Below, piece after piece: positions 8,097 through 15,110 of a stretch of 21,712 bases of DNA. Position numbers and translations under genes: made by a program. Numbering within the stretch: the first letter of the stretch is position 1; each line of letters opens with the position of its first letter. A model generated the notes under the pieces. It did no database searches, was not told the origin of the DNA, and saw only the letters and a program-made list of their open reading frames with translations. This DNA is from Campylobacteraceae bacterium (lineage in GTDB: Bacteria > Campylobacterota > Campylobacteria > Campylobacterales > UBA6016), in assembly GCA_022758985.1 (NCBI GenBank), contig JAEMQC010000135.1, forward strand, positions 1 to 21,712, read 5' to 3'.

Positions 8097-8127
8097 CTAA
8101 ATAGTTAAAAATGCGCAGAGGGATTAA

Positions 8128-8508
8128 ATGCAAGAAGACGCGCTAGAGAGTCTGGGCCTACAAGAGGCAAATGACGAGGAGCTCTCCAAAAGCTTTGAAA
8201 GCCTGAAAGAGGAAAGAGTCTTTACAGCGGAAGAGCTACTCATTGACTACTCCGGTCTGCTCGATATGCAAGTCGAGTTTTCATCATATCTCGGGACGGT
8301 AGAGCTAAGCTTGGCAGAGATACTAAAGCTGCAAAAGGGCTCCATAATAGACCTGAGAAAGCCTGCGGGTGAGTCTGTCGAGATATTTATAAATCAACGT
8401 ATTATCGGCAAAGGTGAGATTATGGTGTATGAAAAAAACCTCGCCATCAGGGTAAACGAGATATTAGACTCTAAAACCGTTATTGAATATTTTTCAAGAG
8501 AGAAATAA
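8128..8508 (+). CDS. fliN: Flagellar motor switch protein FliN
   Basis: Component of the cytoplasmic C-ring that controls flagellar rotation and export. The 126-aa protein has an acidic, variable N-terminal 40 residues and then a SpoA (FliN/YscQ) domain from about residue 43. That domain runs LLDMQVEF, the GTVELSLAEILKL helix, KGSIIDL, and the strand pair IFINQRIIGKGEIMV. FliN in the phylum is usually about 100-130 aa, so the length is normal. Its TAA overlaps the ATG of the fliO-like gene (TAATG), showing the two are translated together. Other FliN-domain proteins such as FliY are longer and carry a CheC-like part, which is absent here. Confidence 0.88.
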   Translation: MQEDALESLGLQEANDEELSKSFESLKEERVFTAEELLIDYSGLLDMQVEFSSYLGTVELSLAEILKLQKGSIIDLRKPAGESVEIFINQRIIGKGEIMVYEKNLAIRVNEILDSKTVIEYFSREK

Positions 8509-9374
8509 TGAGAATTTTTGTTTTGTTTTTTGCATTGATGGTGAATGTTTTTGCGGCAAGCCTTCTCTCTATGAGCGTAAACGAAAACAGCGAGAGCGTC
8601 GAGATTAACCTCTCTTTTGACGCACCTTTCGAGGGCGCTATAGAGCAAAACGCTACCGAAAAAGCCGTAGTGCTCAAAATATCTGGGATAGCCATAGACT
8701 CAAAAAAAGACGTAGCCCTCTCTCAAAACCCTCTGATTTCAAGAGTTACGATGCTAAAAGACGGTCCTACGGCGGTACAGCTAGCTTTTGAAAACAAGAA
8801 AGAGATAGGCTTTGAAGCCCTAAAAAATAACGACGGGTACAAGCTGCAGCTCAAAATAACGCCTAAAGCCGTTATGCCGCAAAAGAGCGTAGAAGCCAAT
8901 GCAACGCCGATGCCAAAACCGGTATCTACCGAACTTCCAAAGACTCAGGCTGATAGCGAAGTAAGCTGGCGCTATATCGTAGTCGTCTCATTTTTGGCGT
9001 TCCTGGTTGCCGTAATGTTTTACGTTAAAAAGAGATTTGCGAACAATAATGGCGCTTCAAAAGGCGGATGGCTACTGCCTAAAAACTTCACGCCCGCAAA
9101 AAAGGACGACGAGGTAAACGTAATAACGCAAAGCTTTCTAGACCCAAACAATAAGCTGATGTTGGTCGAATATAACAATATCAGATACCTGCTACTGGTA
9201 GGCAATACGAATGCGGTAGTAGACAGATACTATGCCGAAGATGCCGATTTGCAAAACGACGAGTTTAGAAAAGTTATGGCGGAGAACGAACGAAAGCTGA
9301 GCGAATTTCTAAAGCCGCAGCAACAACTCTCAAACTTCGACGAATACCGGATGAAGGCGGAAGGAAACTACTAG
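8508..9374 (+). CDS. fliO: Flagellar biosynthesis protein FliO-like, with large periplasmic domain
   Basis: Probable FliO, which assists assembly of the FliP/FliQ/FliR flagellar export gate. Residues 1-17 are a cleavable-looking signal peptide ending in VFAAS. Residues about 20-118 form a beta-rich periplasmic domain whose pattern (LKISGIAI, NPLISRVTML, DGYKLQLKITP) resembles an AMIN domain. A linker, one membrane span at about 155-173 (IVVVSFLAFLVAVMFYV) and a cytoplasmic domain follow. The strand pair LMLVEYNNIRYLLLVG at about 217-232 is the FliO/MopB hallmark. The 288 aa exceed enterobacterial FliO (about 120 aa). Translational coupling to fliN supports the role. I recall a similar membrane protein following fliN in C. 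jejuni (Cj0352). The stop codon shares CTAG with the converging dusB stop. Confidence 0.7.
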   Translation: MRIFVLFFALMVNVFAASLLSMSVNENSESVEINLSFDAPFEGAIEQNATEKAVVLKISGIAIDSKKDVALSQNPLISRVTMLKDGPTAVQLAFENKKEIGFEALKNNDGYKLQLKITPKAVMPQKSVEANATPMPKPVSTELPKTQADSEVSWRYIVVVSFLAFLVAVMFYVKKRFANNNGASKGGWLLPKNFTPAKKDDEVNVITQSFLDPNNKLMLVEYNNIRYLLLVGNTNAVVDRYYAEDADLQNDEFRKVMAENERKLSEFLKPQQQLSNFDEYRMKAEGNY

Positions 9375-10303
9375 ATAGAGAAAAACTCTCTGATATGCTC
9401 CCTCATCAGCCTGGGATCTGCTATTTTGTTTACAAGCACACGAAACGACGCTGCGCCTTCGATACCTTTTGAATAAGTGTGCAGATGTTTTCTAAACATA
9501 ATTACGCCGCGTTCGCCGTGAAAGTTTACCATCTCGTCAAAATGTTCTAAGATAATTTCTCTTTTTAATTCACTTGGCACTTCCGCCCTGCCGTGCTTTA
9601 TCTGATAGAATATCCACGGATTACCTATCGCAGCTCTGCCTATCATAATACCATCGCATTTGGTGAGCTCTGATACGTATTTTGCTTTTTCGAAGCTCGT
9701 TATGTCGCCGTTTGCGATAACCGGAATATTAACTGCCGCCTTTATTTCGGCTATAGCGTCATAGTCCACCTCACCGCCAAACTTCATAGCCCTCGTACGC
9801 CCGTGCACTGCTATGAAGTCTGCGCCGCTATCCTCACATATCTTTGCTATCTCGACGCCGTGCTTACCCTCGAAACCAAGACGGATTTTGCACGATGTAT
9901 ACTCTTTATTTGAGGTTTTTTTGATAGTTTCTATAAGTCTAGACATCTGAGGAAGATCTTTTAGCAGTCCGCTTCCACTATTGTTGCCGACTACTTTTGG
10001 CGCCGGGCAGCCGCAGTTTAGGTCTATGATATCTATGCCCTCCATGTCGTTTAGAACCTCTACGGCTCTTTTTACGACATCCTCTTTATATCCGGCTATC
10101 TGAACTGAATAAGGGGTCTCTCTTTCGCTTTTTTCGGCAAGTTTTTTTGTCTTTTTGCTGGCATAAGCTAGGGCGTTGGAGCTAATCATTTCGCTAACGG
10201 TCAAATCGACGCCGAATTTCTTTACTACCGAGCGAAAGGGAAGATCGGTATAGCCCGCAAGAGGGGCCAACACCGTGAAGTTTGGACCAAACGAGAGTTT
10301 CAT
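9371..10303 (-). CDS. dusB: tRNA-dihydrouridine synthase (DusB family)
   Basis: FMN-dependent enzyme that reduces specific uridines in the D-loop of tRNA to dihydrouridine using NADPH. The 310-aa protein has the TIM-barrel start LAPLAGYTDLPFR (12-24), the catalytic NCGCPAPKV motif with Cys99 as the likely proton donor, CKIRLGF, the HGRTR substrate/FMN-binding segment and the phosphate loop GIMIGRAAIGNPW. Its length and motifs fit DusB better than DusA. It is the last gene of the long gltB operon, 10 bases after the membrane protein, and its stop overlaps that of the converging fliO. Confidence 0.92.
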   Translation of the reverse strand: MKLSFGPNFTVLAPLAGYTDLPFRSVVKKFGVDLTVSEMISSNALAYASKKTKKLAEKSERETPYSVQIAGYKEDVVKRAVEVLNDMEGIDIIDLNCGCPAPKVVGNNSGSGLLKDLPQMSRLIETIKKTSNKEYTSCKIRLGFEGKHGVEIAKICEDSGADFIAVHGRTRAMKFGGEVDYDAIAEIKAAVNIPVIANGDITSFEKAKYVSELTKCDGIMIGRAAIGNPWIFYQIKHGRAEVPSELKREIILEHFDEMVNFHGERGVIMFRKHLHTYSKGIEGAASFRVLVNKIADPRLMREHIREFFSI

Positions 10304-10313
10304 ATTGCGATTT

Positions 10314-11330
10314 TTACTTTTGCAATGCTTCTAAAAAGCTTGACAATCTTAGATTTTTGCCTTTTTCTTTTAGACACAAGAACGCCTTAAATTCCAAGAA
10401 TTCATCGTCACCGCTTTGAGCTAACAACTCTTTTGCCTTATCTATCACCTCAAGCTCTAGATTTACATAGATATAGGCTCCAATTGCCTCTATATTGTCC
10501 CTTGAGAGTATAAAGAAGAGTTCAAGCGTCTCATCCGGATTTAGTTTTTTGATAAGTGCTTTGGCAAGCGCTATATAGTCCTCTTTTGCAAACTTGGTAA
10601 TTGCGCAAAGCTCTTTTACATACTCCTTATCAAGTTCATACTCTTCATCGGAGCCGCTAAATCTAGTTATAAGTTTGATAGCGATAGCTTTCGTCGGCGT
10701 AATATCCAACTTCTTAATCTGTTTTAGGTCGCCAAACTCTACATACGTATCAAAAGCTTTTTGGCAAAGCGGCGTCAGTTTGTCGCAAGACTTTAGTACC
10801 TCTTGCGAATATTTTGGCTCTACGGCTATTCTATTCTCAAGATTTTTTTGCATCAATGAGTTCTCTTTAGAGAGTCTATATTTTGATATATCTACATACT
10901 CGCCCAAATCCTCTATTTTATGTATTGTCTCGGCAATCTTGTCTATTTTTGGGATATTTAGTTTAAATCTGCTTTTTGGCTTTATATCGCATTGGATAAT
11001 AAAATCGGCAAGCGTCTTAAACTCTTGGTTTTTATACTCTTTTTCCTCTTCGTTCCCCAAAAACTTAGCCGATATCTGCTCAATTAGCATCTCATAATCA
11101 TGCTTATAAGAGTTGATTTTTAGATAGTTAATAAACCCGTAATAGCTCATATGCGCAATAGTTGCTACAAAAAACAGTATTAGAGGTACTACCACCCATA
11201 CGGCCGATGGAAGCGTATATGTCCATCCCAAAAACGAGAAGCTATACTCGCCGGCTACGTTAAACATAGCTATCAGCCCGACCAGACAAACATACAGAAA
11301 AGAAAATAGTGTGTAGTTTTTTAGACTCAT
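10314..11330 (-). CDS. Two-TM membrane protein with long helical cytoplasmic domain, unknown function
   Basis: I do not recognise a named family with confidence. The 338-aa protein has two membrane spans, about residues 7-24 and 42-61, joined by a short loop (GEYSFSFLGWTYTLPS). This hairpin is reminiscent of the LapA (DUF1049) topology. The remaining roughly 275 residues are hydrophilic and almost all helical, with repeated helix pairs towards the C-terminus that could be TPR-like. The gene begins immediately after the dksA stop (zero spacing). As I recall, C. jejuni Cj0124c is a membrane protein in the same position between dusB and dksA, so the gene seems to be a conserved neighbour. A link to envelope assembly would be speculative. 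Confidence 0.7.
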   Translation of the reverse strand: MSLKNYTLFSFLYVCLVGLIAMFNVAGEYSFSFLGWTYTLPSAVWVVVPLILFFVATIAHMSYYGFINYLKINSYKHDYEMLIEQISAKFLGNEEEKEYKNQEFKTLADFIIQCDIKPKSRFKLNIPKIDKIAETIHKIEDLGEYVDISKYRLSKENSLMQKNLENRIAVEPKYSQEVLKSCDKLTPLCQKAFDTYVEFGDLKQIKKLDITPTKAIAIKLITRFSGSDEEYELDKEYVKELCAITKFAKEDYIALAKALIKKLNPDETLELFFILSRDNIEAIGAYIYVNLELEVIDKAKELLAQSGDDEFLEFKAFLCLKEKGKNLRLSSFLEALQK

Positions 11331-11696
11331 TTATTTACCTTTTGCTTTATTCTCTTTTTCTACGATCTCTCTGCAAACTATACAATATCTTGCAAAAGGT
11401 TTCGCTTTAAGACGAGGAAGACCTATAGGGTCTTCGCACATTTCGCAAGTGCCGTAGCTACCGTCTTTTATCTTTTTTAAAGCGTACTCAATCTCTTCAA
11501 GCTCTTTTTTTTGCTGCATTATGATTGCGTCAGATATTACCGCATCTCCGCTAGCCGACGCCAAGTCGCCCTCATCTTTCAAGTCATCTTTTTGCGTTCC
11601 GGCCTGTTCGTCGGCGAATGAGGCTATATTTTTTTGGAGTTGTTTTTTTCTCTCGCTTAGTATCTCTTCAAAATACACCAAATCTTTAGCTTTCAA
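11331..11696 (-). CDS. dksA: RNA polymerase-binding transcription factor DksA
   Basis: Binds the RNA polymerase secondary channel and works with ppGpp to adjust rRNA and amino acid gene transcription. At 121 aa it is shorter than E. coli DksA (151 aa) but complete. The coiled coil carries the tip motif DEGDLA (DxxDxA, residues 41-46). The zinc finger has four cysteines, CEMC (84, 87) and CIVC (105, 108), so this is the zinc-containing form. The start is TTG at 11694-11696, chosen because an AAGGGG ribosome site lies five bases before it and no in-frame ATG is near. It lies 9 bases after rlmH. Confidence 0.92.
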   Translation of the reverse strand: MKAKDLVYFEEILSERKKQLQKNIASFADEQAGTQKDDLKDEGDLASASGDAVISDAIIMQQKKELEEIEYALKKIKDGSYGTCEMCEDPIGLPRLKAKPFARYCIVCREIVEKENKAKGK

Positions 11697-11705
11697 AAGG
11701 ACCCC

Positions 11706-12164
11706 TTATTTATGATATGGATGGTTGTTTTTTATTGCAAGGCCACGGAAAACCTGCTCTGCAAGCACCAGTTTCGCAAGCTTATGCGAAAATGTTAAAG
11801 GACTAAGACTTATTACGCTGTCCGCTCTTTTTAAGAAAGAGTCGTTAAAGCCGTAAGCTCCGCCTATAAAAAAATTTATTTGCGAACGGTTGTCGAACAG
11901 CCTGCTAAAAGTGTGACTGTCCATCGTCTTGCCCTCTTGTGCCAATGCTATGTTATATGAGTTTTCAAAATAAGGCAGATAGGCTTTCTCATAAGACTCC
12001 CTTGCGGCGTCTACGCCCTGTTTTTGGGAAGCGGCCAGGGACTTGTCGAATAGTTTTACGAACTCCAGCGAACAAAACTTCCTAGACATCTTCTGATAAT
12101 CTTTTAGCATCGCTTCTATATCTTTATCTTCGCTTTTTTCTATAGTAAAAACCCTGACCTTCAA
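11706..12164 (-). CDS. rlmH: 23S rRNA pseudouridine-1915 N3-methyltransferase RlmH
   Basis: SPOUT-class enzyme methylating the pseudouridine at position 1915 in helix 69 of 23S rRNA on assembled ribosomes. The 152-aa length is normal. The SAM-binding trefoil knot is visible from FFIGGAYGF (98-106) through ISLSPLTFSH and the LAEQVFRGLAI helix, ending with the conserved C-terminal PYHK. The start is a TTG at 12162-12164, five bases after the accD stop, with only a weak ribosome site, so coupling to accD is likely. In this phylum it lies between accD and dksA, as in C. jejuni. Confidence 0.93.
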   Translation of the reverse strand: MKVRVFTIEKSEDKDIEAMLKDYQKMSRKFCSLEFVKLFDKSLAASQKQGVDAARESYEKAYLPYFENSYNIALAQEGKTMDSHTFSRLFDNRSQINFFIGGAYGFNDSFLKRADSVISLSPLTFSHKLAKLVLAEQVFRGLAIKNNHPYHK

Positions 12165-12169
12165 AAGTC

Positions 12170-13009
12170 TTATTTTCCGAAATAAAGAAGCAGGTCTGAT
12201 ACCGTCTTTTTAAGGTCGTCTCTTTTTACAACCATATCTATAAGCCCTTTTTCCAAAAGAAACTCGCTTCTTTGAAATCCTTCCGGCAATTCCGCATTTA
12301 TTGTCTGCTTAATAACTCTTTGTCCGGCAAATCCGATAAGCGCTCCAGGCTCGGCTATAATGACGTCGCCTAGCATCGCAAAAGACGCACTTACGCCGCC
12401 CATCGTAGGGTCCGTCAATATTGATATAAACGGCAACCTCTCTTTTGCTAGCTTTGAAAGCGCCGCAGATGTTTTGGCCATCTGCATAAGACTAAACGTA
12501 CTCTCTTGCATTCTAGCCCCGCCGGAAGCGGATACTATAACTACGCCGCACTTTTTGGCTATAGCCCTATCCACGGCTCTAACTATCTTTTCGCCTTCTA
12601 CGGAGCCCAGACTTCCACCCATAAATCCGAAGTCGAATATTGCCACCTCCGCAGGTATGCCGTTTATCGTACACTCGCCGCTAACGACGGAGCTTGCTCT
12701 GCCTGTTTTTTTTTCATTCTCTTCAACTCTTTTTTTGTAAGACTTTTTATCTACGAAATTTAATGGGTCTACAGGCGACAGACCTCTATCCATCTCGACA
12801 AAGCTTCCCTCGTCGCATAGTATCTCGATTCTATCCTCCACAGAAAGCCTCATATGGTATCCACATTTTGGGCAGACGTATCTTTTTGCAGCGATCTCTT
12901 TGAAATACATCAGAGCTTGACAGCTCTCGCATTTGATCCAGTGGGAAGGAGCCTCGCTTTTAGTAGGTCTCTCTTTTCTTATTTTACTTACTATGTCGCT
13001 AAAGAACAT
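12170..13009 (-). CDS. accD: Acetyl-CoA carboxylase carboxyltransferase subunit beta
   Basis: The beta half of the carboxyltransferase that makes malonyl-CoA for fatty acid synthesis, acting with AccA. The 279-aa protein has the N-terminal four-cysteine zinc ribbon (CESC at 27-30 and CPKC at 46-49) that binds nucleic acid and substrate. A crotonase-like carboxyltransferase core follows, with VVIVSASGGARMQE and ISILTDPTMGGVSASFAMLGD. It starts at ATG and overlaps the end of the upstream phosphatase gene by 11 bases. accA is not in the window. Confidence 0.97.
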   Translation of the reverse strand: MFFSDIVSKIRKERPTKSEAPSHWIKCESCQALMYFKEIAAKRYVCPKCGYHMRLSVEDRIEILCDEGSFVEMDRGLSPVDPLNFVDKKSYKKRVEENEKKTGRASSVVSGECTINGIPAEVAIFDFGFMGGSLGSVEGEKIVRAVDRAIAKKCGVVIVSASGGARMQESTFSLMQMAKTSAALSKLAKERLPFISILTDPTMGGVSASFAMLGDVIIAEPGALIGFAGQRVIKQTINAELPEGFQRSEFLLEKGLIDMVVKRDDLKKTVSDLLLYFGK

Positions 13010-13730
13010 CTTGCTCTTCCTTTGCTCTTAATACTATTTCTAAAGTTTCTTCAAAAATTTTTTTATCATGCGACACCAAGAGAGTATCGTCTTTGTTGTA
13101 TATATACATATCATCCAAAAAATATAGCGCCGCAATTATATCAAAAATTCTTAACTTGCCCATAAACAAGGCAAAAGAGGCGCATCTAGAGTATGAGAGG
13201 GATAGAGCTAGCGCCCCAGGAGATCGAAACTTTATACCGTTTTTATGTAGCGCATCGGCAACCTTTGGATTTGCGTACGCTTTTTCAAAAATAGCCAAAG
13301 AAGAAAACGGCCTATCCACCGTTAATATCGGCTGTTCATATATATTCCCTTGTTCGAGCGCATTTTCTTTATAAAAATAATCTCCATTTGCAAAGTTACA
13401 AACAAACGACTTTTGCGGCTTTTCGCCCTCACTCAAACAAACGCTGACGCCATAATACGGGAGTCCGGCGGCAAAATTATCGCTTCCGTCAAGCGGATCT
13501 AGGTATATCGTTTTTTCGCCGCTTCCTATATATCCGCTCTCCTCGGAGTATATTCTGCCAAACGAAGATAGATTGCGGGCAAAAATCTCCTCCGACAAAA
13601 GGTCGGCTTTCATGCTCTTGTCGCCGCCCTCGCCTACGCCGAATTTTTCGGTAAGCTCTGTAAGGCTATATGTTTTTAGTCTCTCCAGAAACTCTTTTGA
13701 CGACAGGACGCAAGCCTCGTAAAACTCCAA
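12999..13730 (-). CDS. Inositol monophosphatase family (SuhB/CysQ-like) phosphatase
   Basis: Magnesium-dependent, lithium-sensitive-type phosphatase of 243 aa, somewhat short for the family (about 250-270). Metal ligands are visible as Glu63-Glu64 (YSEES) and the core motif DPLDGSDN (78-85). The substrate-side block RSPGALALSLSY follows at about 169-180. The last motif, normally W-D-x-A-A-G, is degenerate here (FDIIAA) but keeps the metal-binding Asp197. The start is a TTG at 13728-13730 with GGGG five bases before it, two bases after the gltD stop. Possible substrates are inositol phosphates, fructose 1,6-bisphosphate, histidinol phosphate or PAP; the sequence does not decide. I recall C. 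jejuni Cj0128c in the same position. Confidence 0.85.
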   Translation of the reverse strand: MEFYEACVLSSKEFLERLKTYSLTELTEKFGVGEGGDKSMKADLLSEEIFARNLSSFGRIYSEESGYIGSGEKTIYLDPLDGSDNFAAGLPYYGVSVCLSEGEKPQKSFVCNFANGDYFYKENALEQGNIYEQPILTVDRPFSSLAIFEKAYANPKVADALHKNGIKFRSPGALALSLSYSRCASFALFMGKLRIFDIIAALYFLDDMYIYNKDDTLLVSHDKKIFEETLEIVLRAKEEQDVL

Positions 13731-13732
13731 AA

Positions 13733-15106
13733 TTACCCCAGCAGCTTGTCCGCTATCGCTCTTGCGGCTTCTCTTCCGTCAAGCGCTGCGTTTACGACAA
13801 GATTTGCGCCGCGGTAGCAATCGCCCCCCGCATATACGCCATCCAGGCTCGTCTCATACTCTTTATTTACCAGTATTTGACCCCATTCGTCTGTTTTTAT
13901 ACCGGCAGACGGTACAAACGCCGGAACATCCATCGAAAAGCCCAGAGCCAATACTACGATATCCGCTTCGACAATCTCTTCGCTTCCAGCTACCTCTACT
14001 AGCTTACCTCTACCGCCGTCTTTTTGCACTGTTGTTTTTACTACTTTTACCGCTTTTGCGTTACCGCCGTCGACGACTATCTCTTTTGGCAAGGAGAAGA
14101 ATTTAAACTCTGCGCCCTCTTCTTTAGCGTTTTTAAACTCTTTTTTGCTTCCAGGCATCCCCTCTTCGCCCCTTCTATAAAGGCAAAGCGCAGATTTCGC
14201 ACCCTCTCTTAGCGCAGTTCTGACACAGTCCATTGCTGTATCGCCGCCACCTATTACAACTACTTTTTTGTCTTTTACGTCTATCGTTTTTATTTGCGCA
14301 AGCTCAATCTCTTTTTTCTGTGCGCTTCCCAAAAACTCCATGGCCTGATATACGCCGTTTGCGTCTTCTCCGCCTATGCCAGCTTTATTTCCTCTTTTGG
14401 CGCCTATACCGATAAATACTGCATTATACTTACTTCTAAGCTCGTCAAAGCTTATATCTCTTCCCACCTCTTTGTTTGTAAAAAGGTTCATGCCGGCGCT
14501 TTTTAGCATCTCTACTCTTCTAAGCACCGCCGACTTATCAAGCTTAAAGCTAGGTATACCCCAAACGAGAAGCCCCCCGGCAAAAGCCTCTTTTTCATAT
14601 ACGTCCGCCCTGATTCCATATCTAAGCAAGAATGTAGCGGCCGATAGTCCTGCAGGACCGGCGCCTATTATCGCTACCTTTTTGTCGGTTGTAATTCCCG
14701 GAAACTCTACACCAAGCCCGTTTTTAAAGCCCTCTTCGGTGATAAAAGTCTCAATGGAGCCTATAGTGATGGCGCCAAAATCTTTGTTTAGCGTACAAGC
14801 TCCTTCGCAAAGTCTATCTTGCGGACAAACGCGACCCATAATCTCAGGAAAAGGCGAAGACTCGTTACTCATCTTAAACGCCAATTTCAAATCACTACCG
14901 GCGACCAATTTCAACCATTGCGGAATATAGTTATCAAGAGGACAACCGTTGTGGCAATAAGGAATACCGCATTGAACGCATCTATCGGACTGCGTTTTTG
15001 CAGACGGAACGTCGTATCTCTCATAAATTTCGTTAAAGTTTTTTAGTCTTTCTAGAACATTTTTTTTATTCGGTTCTACTCTTTTGTTTTTCAAAAAGCT
15101 TTGCAT
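13733..15106 (-). CDS. gltD: Glutamate synthase small subunit (GltD)
   Basis: Beta subunit of NADPH-dependent glutamate synthase, passing electrons from NADPH through FAD and iron-sulfur centres to GltB. The 457-aa length is typical. The N-terminal domain carries the cysteines of two [4Fe-4S] clusters, CVQCGIPYCHNGC (43-55) and VCPQDRLCEGAC (93-104). The FAD-binding AIIGAGPAG (145-153) and the NADPH-binding VVVIGGGDTAMD follow. The C-terminal ALGFSMDV and YAGGDC segments complete the two-dinucleotide-binding fold. It lies 4 bases after gltB, and the phosphatase gene follows 2 bases downstream. Confidence 0.95.
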   Translation of the reverse strand: MQSFLKNKRVEPNKKNVLERLKNFNEIYERYDVPSAKTQSDRCVQCGIPYCHNGCPLDNYIPQWLKLVAGSDLKLAFKMSNESSPFPEIMGRVCPQDRLCEGACTLNKDFGAITIGSIETFITEEGFKNGLGVEFPGITTDKKVAIIGAGPAGLSAATFLLRYGIRADVYEKEAFAGGLLVWGIPSFKLDKSAVLRRVEMLKSAGMNLFTNKEVGRDISFDELRSKYNAVFIGIGAKRGNKAGIGGEDANGVYQAMEFLGSAQKKEIELAQIKTIDVKDKKVVVIGGGDTAMDCVRTALREGAKSALCLYRRGEEGMPGSKKEFKNAKEEGAEFKFFSLPKEIVVDGGNAKAVKVVKTTVQKDGGRGKLVEVAGSEEIVEADIVVLALGFSMDVPAFVPSAGIKTDEWGQILVNKEYETSLDGVYAGGDCYRGANLVVNAALDGREAARAIADKLLG

Positions 15107-15110
15107 GTTA

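Noticed and set aside
10594..11097. 167-aa plus-strand open frame opposite the membrane-protein gene
   Set aside because: The Ser/Phe/Ile-rich composition is what the complement of a Lys/Glu/Asp-rich helical protein gives; the minus-strand frame has tight operon spacing and membrane spans.
14376..14930. 184-aa plus-strand open frame inside gltD
   Set aside because: It is antisense to a clearly coding gltD with intact iron-sulfur and FAD motifs; it lacks a ribosome site and any recognisable domain.
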